A stretch of 18,667 bases of DNA from an uncultured Oscillospiraceae bacterium (GCA_944385595.1 CALWXY010000187.1:1-18667); one strand, 5' to 3'; positions 6,601 through 15,110 are shown, numbered from the stretch's first letter. The notes: generated by a model from the sequence alone, not told the origin. Made by a program: numbers and translations.

Positions 6601-7800
6601 ATGAAGAAAAAATGCATAGCCATGCTCTTGGCGGGAGGACAGGGCTCAAGGCTCTATGCCCTCACAGTGAGCACCGCAAAGCCGGACATGCCGTTCGGCG
6701 GAAAATACCGTATTATCGACTTTCCGCTGTCGAACTGCGCAAACTCCGGCATAGACACTGTGGGCGTCCTCACCCAGTACCAGCCCCTCCAGCTGAACCG
6801 CTACATAGGCAGCGGCCAGGCCTGGGATTTGGACGGGGTCAGCGGCGGAGTCTACATATTGCCGCCATACCAGAGCATGAACGAAAAGAACTCGTGGTTT
6901 TCCGGCACGGCAAACGCAATTTACCAGAATATAGGCTTCATAGAGCTGTATGACCCGGAGTACGTCCTGATTTTGAGCGGCGACCATATCTATAAGATGG
7001 ACTACGGCCAGATGCTCGACGAGCACATCGCCAAAGGCGCGGACTGCACCATCGCCTGCCTGCGCGTCCCCCTGTCGGACGCGACGCGCTTCGGCATAAT
7101 GAACCCCGGCGCCGACGGCTTCGTCGAGCAGTTCGAGGAGAAGCCCAAGCACCCGAAGAGCGACCTCGCCTCCATGGGCATCTACATATTCACATGGAAG
7201 AAGCTGCGCCAGTACCTCATCTCCGACGAGGAAAACCCCAGCTCCGACAAGGACTTCGGCAAAAACGTCATCCCCGCCATGCTCTCCGCGGGCGAGAAGA
7301 TATGGCCGTACCCCTTCAGCGGCTACTGGCGCGACGTCGGCACAATCACCAGCCTGTGGGACGCCAATATGGACATGCTGTCGGATACCAGGCTCGACCT
7401 GCGCGACTCCAGCTGGCCCATCAAGTCGAATTCCGAGGCGCTGCCGCCGCACTTTGTCGGCCCTGATGGCGAGGTGCTGCACTCCATAGTCACCGAGGGC
7501 TGCGAGGTCTACGGCAAGGTCGAGAACTCCGTCCTGTCCAGCTCCGTCGTCGTGGAGCCGGGGGCCAGAGTGCATTACAGCGTCGTCATGCCCGGCGCGG
7601 TCATAGAGTCCGGCGCCGTCGTCGAATACGCGATTATCGGTGAAAATACCAGGGTCTGCGCAGGCGCGCATGTCGGCGCCCCGCCTGACGGAAGCGCCGA
7701 GTGGTGCGTCGCCACCTGCGGACCCGATATCACCATAGGCTCCGGGGCGGAGGTTCCGGCCGGCGCCATGGTCTACAAGAGCGTGGAGGTGGCAAAATGA
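6601..7800 (+). CDS. glgC: Glucose-1-phosphate adenylyltransferase, catalytic-type subunit
   Basis: A 399-residue ADP-glucose pyrophosphorylase that makes ADP-glucose and pyrophosphate from ATP and glucose 1-phosphate, the committed step of bacterial glycogen synthesis. The nucleotide-binding MLLAGGQGSRL is followed by AKPDMPFGGKYRIIDFPLSNC. Other family segments are SGDHIYKMDYGQML (catalytic Asp in SGDH), FEEKPKHP, and SGYWRDVGT, then a left-handed beta-helix of hexapeptide repeats from about residue 290. Two ATGs are possible. I chose 6601 because AGGAGG (6587-6592) is 8 nt away, whereas it is only 2 nt from the ATG at 6595. It overlaps glgD by 4 bp (ATGA), so the two are coupled. A structured leader precedes it. 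Confidence 0.96.
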   Translation: MKKKCIAMLLAGGQGSRLYALTVSTAKPDMPFGGKYRIIDFPLSNCANSGIDTVGVLTQYQPLQLNRYIGSGQAWDLDGVSGGVYILPPYQSMNEKNSWFSGTANAIYQNIGFIELYDPEYVLILSGDHIYKMDYGQMLDEHIAKGADCTIACLRVPLSDATRFGIMNPGADGFVEQFEEKPKHPKSDLASMGIYIFTWKKLRQYLISDEENPSSDKDFGKNVIPAMLSAGEKIWPYPFSGYWRDVGTITSLWDANMDMLSDTRLDLRDSSWPIKSNSEALPPHFVGPDGEVLHSIVTEGCEVYGKVENSVLSSSVVVEPGARVHYSVVMPGAVIESGAVVEYAIIGENTRVCAGAHVGAPPDGSAEWCVATCGPDITIGSGAEVPAGAMVYKSVEVAK

Positions 7801-8909
7801 CTGATCTGCACGGCATCGTATATGCATTCCATTCATTCCCGGAGCTCGGCCCGCTCCAGCTCCCGCGCACCGCGGCCTCGCTGCCGTTCTGCGGGCGCTA
7901 CCGCCTCATAGACTTCAGCCTCTCCGCTATGATGAGCAGCGGAGTGCGCGACGTCGGCGTCATCGTCCAGAGGGACTACCGCTCGCTGCTGGATCACCTG
8001 CGCGGCGGCAAGGACTGGGACCTCAGCCGGCGCGACGGCGGCCTGCGTATGCTCCCGCCTTTCGGTATGCCGAACTCCCACCTCGGCGAGTATAAGGGCT
8101 GCATGGAGGCCATGTCCGCGGTCATCGACTATCTTGAGACCATAAGGCAGAAATACGTCGTCCTCACCAGGGGCGACCTCATCGCAGGTCTCGACCTCAG
8201 CGAGGTCTATGAGAGCCATGTCCGCAGCGGCGAGAAGATCACCGCCGTCTGCACGACCGGAACGCCCTCCGGCCAGCACCACCGCTATATCCTCGACGGG
8301 GACGGCAAGGCCGTCGACATACTCTGCCAGCAGAAGGAGAACACCGGCGGCGTCGCCTCGCTTGAGGTGTATATCGTCAACACCGACACCCTCATGGAGC
8401 TGATCTCCTATTGCAGCGCGCACCGTATGCCCCACCTGCACAGAGACGCATTCCGCAGCTTCCTCAAAAACGGCGACAAGATGAATGTCTACATGTATTC
8501 CGGCTACTGCCGCCACATCACGACGGTGCAGGAGTACTTCAACGCCAGTATGGACATGCTCGACAAGTCCGCGCGCAACAATATCTTCACCCGCGAGCGG
8601 CCCGTCCGCACCCGCGAGCACTCGGACGCCAGCACCTACTACGCCGACAAGGCCGTCACCCGCAACTGCCTCATAGCCGACGGCTGCTATATCGACGGCG
8701 AGCTGGAGAACTGCATCATATTCAGCGGCTGCCGCATAGAGCCCGGCGCGAAGCTGAAAAACTGCATCGTCATGCAGGGCAGCGTGATTGGGAAGGACGC
8801 GAAGCTCACCAACATGATCTCCGACAAGGACGTCGTGATCACAGAGGGAATAACCCTCGCGGGCAGCCCGCAGCTGCCGATAATAGTCCCGAAGGGCACG
8901 AAACTGTGA
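7797..8909 (+). CDS. glgD: Glucose-1-phosphate adenylyltransferase GlgD subunit
   Basis: A 370-residue paralogue of GlgC. It keeps the overall fold (LPFCGRYRLIDFSLSAMMSSG, an SGYCRHITTVQEY segment and C-terminal hexapeptide repeats such as IIFSGCRIEPGAKLKN). It has lost the GGxGxRL nucleotide loop: the N-terminus reads HGIVYAFHSFPELGPL instead, and TRGDLI replaces SGDHI. In Bacillus-type systems GlgD is poorly active alone but raises GlgC activity in a heterotetramer; the same role is inferred here. The ATG overlaps the glgC stop by 4 bp and has GGAGGTGG just upstream; an in-frame extension into glgC is only a shadow. No glgA, glgB or glgP follows: a strong terminator ends the unit. Confidence 0.95.
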   Translation: MTDLHGIVYAFHSFPELGPLQLPRTAASLPFCGRYRLIDFSLSAMMSSGVRDVGVIVQRDYRSLLDHLRGGKDWDLSRRDGGLRMLPPFGMPNSHLGEYKGCMEAMSAVIDYLETIRQKYVVLTRGDLIAGLDLSEVYESHVRSGEKITAVCTTGTPSGQHHRYILDGDGKAVDILCQQKENTGGVASLEVYIVNTDTLMELISYCSAHRMPHLHRDAFRSFLKNGDKMNVYMYSGYCRHITTVQEYFNASMDMLDKSARNNIFTRERPVRTREHSDASTYYADKAVTRNCLIADGCYIDGELENCIIFSGCRIEPGAKLKNCIVMQGSVIGKDAKLTNMISDKDVVITEGITLAGSPQLPIIVPKGTKL

Positions 8910-8925
8910 AAAGCGCATGAACATG

Positions 8926-8960
8926 AAAAATCGGCAGGCCGTACGGCCTGCCGATTTTTT
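8926..8960. terminator. Perfect bidirectional terminator between glgD and the dehydratase-like gene
   Basis: A fully palindromic element: 15-bp arms (8926-8940 and 8945-8959) around GTAC, beginning with an A-run and ending with a T-run. It therefore has a U-tail on both strands. It sits between convergent genes, 16 bp after the glgD stop and 10 bp after the stop of the minus-strand gene. Confidence 0.95.
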
Positions 8961-8969
8961 GCTTTTCGG

Positions 8970-10226
8970 TTAGGCGGAAATCGCGGAGCTCGCGGCGTTT
9001 GCCAGCATGAGCTTGATGCGGTTTTCCTGGTTGATCTTGGTGGCGCCGGGGTCGTAATCGACGGCGACGATGTTGACGCCGGGATGGCGCTCCTTGATGG
9101 GCTTCATCATGCCCTTGCCGACGATGTGGTTGGGGAGGCAGCCGAAGGGCTGAGTGCAGATGATGTTCTCGACGCCCTGGTCGATAAGCTCGAGCATCTC
9201 GGCGGTGAGGAGCCAGCCCTCGCCCATCTTGGCGCCCATGCCTATGTAGCCGCGGGTGAGGGAGATGGTGTGGTCGAAGGGCGTGGGGCCGCGGAATACG
9301 CCGTGGGCCTTGATGATGTTGATGAGGTCGCGCTGCTTGCCGGTGAGGAAGTTGAAAATCAGCTTGACTATAGGCTCTTTGATGCGGTTGATGCCGTAGA
9401 GCTTGGTGTCCATGATGTTGTTGGTGACGCAGTAGAGGCAGAAGTCGAGCAGGCCGGGCATGACGACCTCGGCGCCCTCCTGGTAGAGGAAGTCCTCAAG
9501 GTTGTTGTTGCCGAGGGGGGAGAACTTGACGAAAATCTCGCCGACTATGCCGACGCGGACCTTGTTCTCGCGGTTGAGCTTGATCTTGGCGAAATCCCGG
9601 AGGATGGCTCGGTAGTTGTCCTTGACGTGGGAGTAGCGGATGCTTCCGGAGGTCATCTCGGCGGTGAGACGCTTCGTCCACCTGTCGGCGAGGGCCTGAG
9701 CCTCGCCCTCGTTGACCTCGTAGGGGCGGCACTGGTTGCGCAGCAGCATGAGCAGGTCGCCGTAGAGGACGGCGTAGAGCATACGGTGGAGCAGGGCGGG
9801 GGTGATTTTGAATCCGGGCTGGCTCTCCATGCCGTTGATGTTGAAGGAGAGGACGGGAATGTACTCATATCCGGCCTTCTGCAGCGCCTTGCGGAGCAGG
9901 GAGATGTAGTTGGAGGCGCGGCAGCCGCCGCCGGTCTGGCAAATCATGAGGGCGACCTTGTGCGGGTCGTACTTGCCGCTGTTGACGGCGTCGATGAGCT
10001 GGCCGATGACGAGCAGGGCGGGGTAGCAGGTGTCATTGTGGACGTATTTCAGCCCGCAGTCTTTGACGGCGCGGCCGGTGTTCTCAAGGAGGACTGCCTT
10101 GTAGCCGTAGGAGTTGAGTATGCCCTCCATGATTTTGAAGTGCATGGGCAGCATGGTGGGCACGAGGATGGTGTAGTCCTTTTTCATCTCGGTGGTGAAA
10201 ATGGGGTAGGAATTGGCAGAAGTCAT
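8970..10226 (-). CDS. 2-hydroxyacyl-CoA dehydratase-like (HgdB-related) protein, partner of the adjacent activase
   Basis: A 418-residue protein without signal peptide or membrane segments. Cysteines cluster in motifs that fit iron-sulfur ligands of the 2-hydroxyglutaryl-CoA dehydratase D-component superfamily: NDTCYPALLVIGQL, QTGGGCRASNY, FCLYCVTN and CTQPFGCLPNHIVGKG, ending with a VDYDPG segment. In many anaerobes a comparable sequence forms the C-terminal part of a single chain of about 1,400 residues that also contains two activase domains and DUF2229. Here it is a separate gene: the upstream stop and this ATG are 2 bp apart (TGA AA ATG), with GGAGG inside the upstream gene. The true substrate is unknown, and no CoA-transferase or canonical hgdA is nearby. 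An upstream in-frame extension is a shadow of the neighbouring gene. Confidence 0.85.
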   Translation of the reverse strand: MTSANSYPIFTTEMKKDYTILVPTMLPMHFKIMEGILNSYGYKAVLLENTGRAVKDCGLKYVHNDTCYPALLVIGQLIDAVNSGKYDPHKVALMICQTGGGCRASNYISLLRKALQKAGYEYIPVLSFNINGMESQPGFKITPALLHRMLYAVLYGDLLMLLRNQCRPYEVNEGEAQALADRWTKRLTAEMTSGSIRYSHVKDNYRAILRDFAKIKLNRENKVRVGIVGEIFVKFSPLGNNNLEDFLYQEGAEVVMPGLLDFCLYCVTNNIMDTKLYGINRIKEPIVKLIFNFLTGKQRDLINIIKAHGVFRGPTPFDHTISLTRGYIGMGAKMGEGWLLTAEMLELIDQGVENIICTQPFGCLPNHIVGKGMMKPIKERHPGVNIVAVDYDPGATKINQENRIKLMLANAASSAISA

Positions 10227-10228
10227 TT

Positions 10229-13201
10229 TCAGTCCTCCTTGTTGGCTTCGATGGCGCCGAGCAGGCTTCTGAGTCTGATGGTCACGGCGCCGAGATTGGT
10301 GATCTCGTCTATTTTTATCTGCGTGTACAGACGGTCGTGCTTTTCCATGATGGCGCGGACCTCGTCGGTGGTGATGGCGTCGACACCGCAGCCGAAGGAG
10401 ACGAGCTGAACGAGCTCGACGTCTCTGTGCTCGGCGGCGTATTGGGCGGCGGCGTAGAGGCGCGCGTGATATGTCCACTGGTTGAGGACGCTGACCTCCG
10501 GCGGCTCGCTGGGGAGGACTATGCTGTCCTCGCTGACGACGACGAAGCCGAGTGCGGTGGCGAGCTTGTCGATGCCGTGGCCGATTTCGGGGTCGACGTG
10601 GTAGGGGCGGCCCGCGAGCACCATTATGCGGCGGCCGTTGGCTCTCGCGTATTCGATGGCGCGGGTGCCCTCGCGGCGGATGTCCTGCATCCAGCGGCCG
10701 TAGGCGGCGTAGCCTGCGGCGACGGCGTTTTTGAGGGCGCGCTGTGAGAACTTGATGCCGAGCGACTCGGAGAGGCACTTGCCGAGGCCGAGGGCCAGCT
10801 CGTGGGCGTTGTTGACGTTGAGATAGGGGTAAATGAACTTCGTCTTTGCGAGAGAGTCCATATTGTGGCTGAGCAGCTCGGAGTAGTAGGCGACGACGGG
10901 GCAGTTGTAGTGGTTGTCGCTGATGCCCTCGTCGAAATTATAGGTGAGGCAGGGGTAGAATATGGCGTCGACCCCGCGCTCTATGAGGGTCTCGATGTGG
11001 CCGTGCATGATTTTGGCGGGGTAGCAGGCTGTGTCGGACGGGATGCTGTACTGTCCCTTGGCGTAGAGCTCGCGGCTGGAGAAGCCGGAGAGGACGACGC
11101 CGAAGCCGAGCTCTGCGAAAATCGCCTGCCAGAACGGAGCGGTCTCGTACATGCCGAGGGCGAGCGGCAGGCCGATGGTGCCGCGCTTGCCGGTGTGCTC
11201 CATGATGCTCTCAAACTTTTTGCGTTTGTATTCGTGGAGGTTGGGCAGCTCCTCGCCGGAGCTCTTCTTGCCCGCGCCCTTTTCGCATTTGTTGCCGGAA
11301 ATGTAGCGCTCGCCGCCGCTGAAGGTGTTTATCGTGAGGCGGCAGTTGTTGGTGCAGCCGCGGCAGGTGGTGGCCTTGGAGGTATGGGTAAAGGCCGCGA
11401 GCTCCTCTGCGTTCAGCAGGGTGGATGCGCCGGTGCAGCGCTCCATTGCGTGCAGCGCGGCGCCGAAGGCGCCCATGAGGCCCGCGATGGTGGGGCGGAT
11501 GACGTTGTGCCCAATCTCCAGCTCAAAGCTGCGGAGCACGGCGTCGTTGTAGAAGGTGCCGCCCTGGACGACTATCTCGCGACCCAGCTCATCGGCGGAG
11601 TTGGCGCGGATGACCTTGTACAGCGCGTTTTTGACGACGCTGACCGAGAGGCCGGCGGAGATATCCTCAACCCCCGCGCCGTCTTTCTGGGCCTGCTTGA
11701 CCGAGGAATTCATAAACACGGTGCAGCGCGAGCCGAGGTCGACGGGGGCCTTGGCGAAGAGGCCGAGCTTTGAGAACTCGGCAATCTCGTAGCCCATGGA
11801 TTTGGCGAAGGTCTCGATGAAGGATCCGCAGCCGGAGGAGCAGGCCTCGTTCAGCATGATGCTGTCTATGGCGTTGTTGCGGACCTTGAAGCATTTTATG
11901 TCCTGGCCGCCAATATCGAGAATAAACTCGACATTGGGGTTGAAGTGTCTCGCGGCGGTGAAGTGGGCCATGGTCTCGACGAGGCCGAGGTCGACGTGGA
12001 AGGCGTGGAGAATCAGCTCCTCGCCGTAGCCGGTGACGGCCGAGCCTGCGATTTCGACCCTGTCGCCGCACTTCTCGCGGAGAATACGGAGCTGCTCGAG
12101 GATGATTTCCACCGGGTTGCCCCTGTTGGAGCTGTAGTAGGAGTAGAGCAGCTCGCATTTGTCGGATATGAGGGCGAGCTTGGTGGTGGTGGAGCCGCAG
12201 TCAATGCCGAGGTAGGCCTTGCCGGAGTAGCCGTCGAGTCCGATCTCGGGCACGCTGTCGGCGGAGTGGCGGGCGCAGAACTCGTCGTAATCGCTCTGGG
12301 ATTCGAACAGCGGCGGGAGACAGTGGGTCTCGCCGCGCTCCTGGGTGGAGTGCTCGAGGGTGGAGACGAGCTCGTCGTAGCCGAAGCTGTCGTTCTGGCG
12401 GGAGGCGTAGAGCGCGGCGCCGATGGCGACGGCGTAGCGGCCATATTCAGGGAATATGGCGTGCTCATCGTCGAGGCCGAGGGTCTCGACGAAGCTGCGG
12501 CGCAGGCCGCGGCAATAATAAAGAGGCCCTCCGAGGAACATGACCTTTCCGCCGATACGGCGGCCCTGCGCCAGACCGGCGATGGTCTGGTTGACAACGG
12601 CCTTGTATATGCTGGCGGCAATGTCGGACTTCTTGGCGCCCTGGTTGAGCAGGGGCTGGATATCAGTCTTGGCAAAGACGCCGCAGCGGGAGGCAATGGG
12701 GTAGAGGCGCTCGGCCTGGAGGCTGAGCTCATCCATCTCCTCATTGGTCACGTTCATGAGAGTGGCCATCTGGTCGATAAAAGCGCCGGTGCCGCCCGCG
12801 CAGGAGCCGTTCATGCGCTCCTCGGTGCCGCCCTGGAGGAAGAGGACCTTGGCGTCCTCGCCGCCGAGCTCGATGACGACGGAGGTGTCCGGCTCAAGGA
12901 GCTTCACCGCCTCGCCAGTGGCAAAGACCTCCTGCACAAAGGGGAGGCCCGCGGCGCGCGCCATGCCGAGACCGGCGCTGCCGGATATGGCGACCTTGAT
13001 GGGGCGGCCGTCGGCGACGAGGGAGGCGAGGCGCTTCACCAGCTCGAGGGTCTTCTGGCGCACCTGGGAGAAGTGGCGCTCGTAGCACTCGTAGAGTATA
13101 TTGCCGTCGTCGACAAGGACGACCTTCGCGGTGGTGGAGCCGATGTCGACGCCGAGGCAGTAATAATCTTTGCAGTGGAAATCGGAGATCTTCATGCTCA
13201 T
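10229..13201 (-). CDS. Double acyl-CoA dehydratase activase (BcrAD/BadFG ATPase x2) with DUF2229-like region
   Basis: A 990-residue cytoplasmic protein. Two activase domains follow each other: residues about 15-265 (LGVDIGSTTAKVVL, ELGGEDAKVL, NGSCAGGTGAF) and about 330-585 (LGIDCGSTTTKLAL, DIGGQDIKCF, NEACSSGCGSF). Each has the ASKHA-type ATP sites and a Cys pair (C134/C173 and C454/C493) 39 residues apart, the spacing of the cluster-binding cysteines of HgdC (C127/C166). Residues 613-639 form CxxCxxxC plus a fourth Cys. From about 674 a DUF2229-like region follows (YPAKIMHGHIETLIERGVD), ending in QLVSFGCGVDAI. Family knowledge: such activases use ATP to inject an electron into a dehydratase. 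The reaction served here is unknown. The start has no strong ribosome site; ATG 13195 is an alternative. Confidence 0.9.
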   Translation of the reverse strand: MSMKISDFHCKDYYCLGVDIGSTTAKVVLVDDGNILYECYERHFSQVRQKTLELVKRLASLVADGRPIKVAISGSAGLGMARAAGLPFVQEVFATGEAVKLLEPDTSVVIELGGEDAKVLFLQGGTEERMNGSCAGGTGAFIDQMATLMNVTNEEMDELSLQAERLYPIASRCGVFAKTDIQPLLNQGAKKSDIAASIYKAVVNQTIAGLAQGRRIGGKVMFLGGPLYYCRGLRRSFVETLGLDDEHAIFPEYGRYAVAIGAALYASRQNDSFGYDELVSTLEHSTQERGETHCLPPLFESQSDYDEFCARHSADSVPEIGLDGYSGKAYLGIDCGSTTTKLALISDKCELLYSYYSSNRGNPVEIILEQLRILREKCGDRVEIAGSAVTGYGEELILHAFHVDLGLVETMAHFTAARHFNPNVEFILDIGGQDIKCFKVRNNAIDSIMLNEACSSGCGSFIETFAKSMGYEIAEFSKLGLFAKAPVDLGSRCTVFMNSSVKQAQKDGAGVEDISAGLSVSVVKNALYKVIRANSADELGREIVVQGGTFYNDAVLRSFELEIGHNVIRPTIAGLMGAFGAALHAMERCTGASTLLNAEELAAFTHTSKATTCRGCTNNCRLTINTFSGGERYISGNKCEKGAGKKSSGEELPNLHEYKRKKFESIMEHTGKRGTIGLPLALGMYETAPFWQAIFAELGFGVVLSGFSSRELYAKGQYSIPSDTACYPAKIMHGHIETLIERGVDAIFYPCLTYNFDEGISDNHYNCPVVAYYSELLSHNMDSLAKTKFIYPYLNVNNAHELALGLGKCLSESLGIKFSQRALKNAVAAGYAAYGRWMQDIRREGTRAIEYARANGRRIMVLAGRPYHVDPEIGHGIDKLATALGFVVVSEDSIVLPSEPPEVSVLNQWTYHARLYAAAQYAAEHRDVELVQLVSFGCGVDAITTDEVRAIMEKHDRLYTQIKIDEITNLGAVTIRLRSLLGAIEANKED

Positions 13202-13237
13202 GTCGCGGATTCAGAACCTTTCAGAGTGGATGGAAAA

Positions 13238-13771
13238 TCAGAAAAATATGAGCGAGAACCATGTGACCACACCGGCGCCGGCGATGAAATCCATGCCGAA
13301 GCGCTCGGCGAGCTGCGTCACGAGGATGCAGTGGCTCTCGACGCAGGGGAACATCAAATCGCTGTGGCGGCAGGGGGAATCCGGCCAGGCGCAGCTTTCG
13401 CAAATGCGGCAGGCCTCGGATGAGAGCACCATGGTGCCGCGGCCAAGCTCGGTGAACTGGTCGCGGACCTCGCGCGTGATGCGCTCGTGCTCTCTGCGGG
13501 TGGCGAGGGTTTCATCCATATTCGCAATGTCGGCGACCTCGGCGACGGTGGCGATGAGCAGCACGTCCTCGTAGGCGAGGCAGCGCGCCCTGCACTCTTC
13601 GGGGGTGCCGACGGCGGGAGGACACGACCAGGTCGTGCCGTACATGGGGCACTCGGAGCGGCAAATGCTCCTTACTTTCGGCTCGAATGTCAATTCGACT
13701 GATTTCAGAAACTCATATTGATATATTGGAAAGGGCGCGATGCGCTCCTCAATAAGCTCTTTGAGGTCCAC
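13238..13771 (-). CDS. DUF2284 cysteine-rich predicted metal-binding protein
   Basis: A soluble 177-residue protein with 11 cysteines. The N-terminal half has CRSECPMYGTTWSCPP and then EECRARC. The C-terminal half has ACRICESCAWPDSPCRH, MFPCVES and HC, the pattern of DUF2284, a family of unknown function presumed to bind metal or iron-sulfur clusters. I prefer the GTG at 13771: GAGGTGAT lies just before it and complements the 16S rRNA tail over 8 bases. The alternative in-frame ATG at 13792 has no ribosome site and would overlap the CLC gene. The CLC stop codon lies inside this ribosome site, so translation is probably coupled. The hydrophobic C-terminus (VVTWFSLIFF) is unusual but complete. 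Confidence 0.88.
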   Translation of the reverse strand: MDLKELIEERIAPFPIYQYEFLKSVELTFEPKVRSICRSECPMYGTTWSCPPAVGTPEECRARCLAYEDVLLIATVAEVADIANMDETLATRREHERITREVRDQFTELGRGTMVLSSEACRICESCAWPDSPCRHSDLMFPCVESHCILVTQLAERFGMDFIAGAGVVTWFSLIFF

Positions 13772-13775
13772 CGTA

Positions 13776-15029
13776 TCACCTCGCCTGGACATTTATGTAC
13801 TCGGTGCGGAGCTTGGAGTACATGATTTTCTGGCTGGAATACAGGCCATAGTAGCCGGAGAGCATGTAGCTCAGGGCGCAGGAGAGGGCGAAGCAGATGA
13901 TGCCGCCGTCGCCGAACAGCTCGAGCGCGAGGAAGAGGGAGGTGACGGGGCAGTTGACGACGCCGCAGAACAGGGAGACAAGCCCGAGCGCGGCGGCGAA
14001 ATCGGCGGGCAGGCCGACCAGCGGGCCGAGGACGCAGCCGAGCGTGGCCCCGATAAAGAAGGTGGGGACGACCTCGCCGCCCTTGAAGCCGCAGCCTATG
14101 GTGATGGTCGTGAAGATAATCTTCAGCAGGAAGGCCTCCGGCCTCGCGTGGCCGTTCAAGGCCTGGTCGATGACGTCCATACCGGCGCCGTTATAGATGT
14201 TGACGCCGAAGATGCCGGTGAGCGCCAGGATGACGAGACCGCCGGCGAAGGCGCGTATGTACTGATTAGGGAGGATGCGCTCAATAAGCTCCTCGCCGTG
14301 CCTGAGCGTCGAGCAGAAGAGTATGGCTGCGACGGCGAAAGCACAGGCGAGCGCGGCGACGGCGAGCATGGCCTGAAAATCAATCGCGGCGGGGACGGAG
14401 ACGGCATAGCCCGTGGGCACGATGCCGCAGAGAGCCGCGATTTCCTTGGCGATTATCGCCGAGAGCAGGCACGGCACCAGCGCCGAGTAGTGCGCGAGGC
14501 CGACGCTGATGACCTCGATGGCGAAGAAGGTGGCCGTTATGGGCGTGCCGAAAAGCGCGGAGAAGAGCGCGCTCATGCCGCAGAGGACGGACATGCGGAT
14601 ATCGCGCTCGTCGAGCCGGAATATGCGGCCGACGTTGTAGCCGATGCCGCCGCCGAGCTGAAGAGCGGCGCCCTCGCGGCCGGCGCTGCCGCCGCAGAGG
14701 TGGGTGAGCACGGTTCCGGCGAAGATGGCGGGGACGAGGGGGAACGGAATCTTCGAGCCGGAGTGGATGCAGTCGATGACCGTGTTGGTGCCGTAGCCGG
14801 TGACGCCCTCGCGCCTGTAAATCCAGACGATGACAAGGCCGGCGAGCGGCAGGAAGAACATAATCCACGGACTTTCGGTTCTGGCGGCGGTGCAGAAGTC
14901 GACTGCGACGTGAAAAGCAGAGCCGACCAGACCGCCTGCGAGGCCGACGAAGCCCGCGACTATTACCCACTTGATTAGGGTGAGCACATATTGAAGGGTT
15001 GTGAGAAGATGCCTTTTAATGTAATCCAT
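13776..15029 (-). CDS. CLC-family anion/proton antiporter, resembling the fluoride-type (CLC-F/EriC-F) branch
   Basis: A 417-residue polytopic membrane protein with about ten hydrophobic stretches. GSAGREGAALQLG carries the gating glutamate (E119) of CLC transporters. The chloride-type filter GSGIP is not present (GYGTNTVIDCI at the equivalent place), and the third signature reads GCGFKGGEVVPTFFIGATLG. GFKGGEV and FFIGATLG are, as I recall the family, typical of the fluoride/proton exchangers, which export fluoride. The Thr usual after GEV in that branch is Val here, so ion specificity is uncertain. The start at 15029 has AGGCGG 8 nt upstream; a GTG at 15062 would fall at the predicted transcription start and is rejected. 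It is the first gene of the four-gene operon, with a 32-nt leader too short for a fluoride riboswitch. Confidence 0.9.
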   Translation of the reverse strand: MDYIKRHLLTTLQYVLTLIKWVIVAGFVGLAGGLVGSAFHVAVDFCTAARTESPWIMFFLPLAGLVIVWIYRREGVTGYGTNTVIDCIHSGSKIPFPLVPAIFAGTVLTHLCGGSAGREGAALQLGGGIGYNVGRIFRLDERDIRMSVLCGMSALFSALFGTPITATFFAIEVISVGLAHYSALVPCLLSAIIAKEIAALCGIVPTGYAVSVPAAIDFQAMLAVAALACAFAVAAILFCSTLRHGEELIERILPNQYIRAFAGGLVILALTGIFGVNIYNGAGMDVIDQALNGHARPEAFLLKIIFTTITIGCGFKGGEVVPTFFIGATLGCVLGPLVGLPADFAAALGLVSLFCGVVNCPVTSLFLALELFGDGGIICFALSCALSYMLSGYYGLYSSQKIMYSKLRTEYINVQAR

Positions 15030-15067
15030 TTTAAGTTCCGCCTCTCTGCCCAAATATAGCACCCTAT

Positions 15068-15097
15068 ATTATAACAATGTGTACAAAAGTTTGTCAA
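15068..15097 (-). promoter_or_regulatory. Consensus sigma-A promoter of the CLC-DUF2284-activase operon
   Basis: On the minus strand a perfect TTGACA (15092-15097) and a perfect TATAAT (15068-15073) are 18 bp apart. Transcription would begin near 15061. This is the only strong promoter seen before the four tightly packed genes that end at 8970. Confidence 0.88.
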
Positions 15098-15110
15098 TGG
15101 CAGCCCTAAA

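Noticed and set aside
7701..7796. 32-residue upstream extension of glgD
   Set aside because: Arg/Gly-rich shadow of glgC; the ATG overlapping the glgC stop has the proper ribosome site and family N-terminus.
10227..10778. 184-residue upstream extension of the dehydratase-like gene
   Set aside because: It is Arg/Pro-rich shadow sequence inside the activase gene; a GGAGG-preceded ATG lies at 10226.
11945..13423. A 492-codon open frame on the plus strand
   Set aside because: It lies wholly opposite the activase and DUF2284 genes, is rich in Gly, Ala, Val, Asp and Leu without any motif, and arises because C/G-ending codons leave few stops on the other strand. The same holds for 3446-4714, 9084-10409, 13740-14978, 15905-17086 and 17166-18434 on the plus strand, and 6646-7836 and 7833-8924 on the minus strand.
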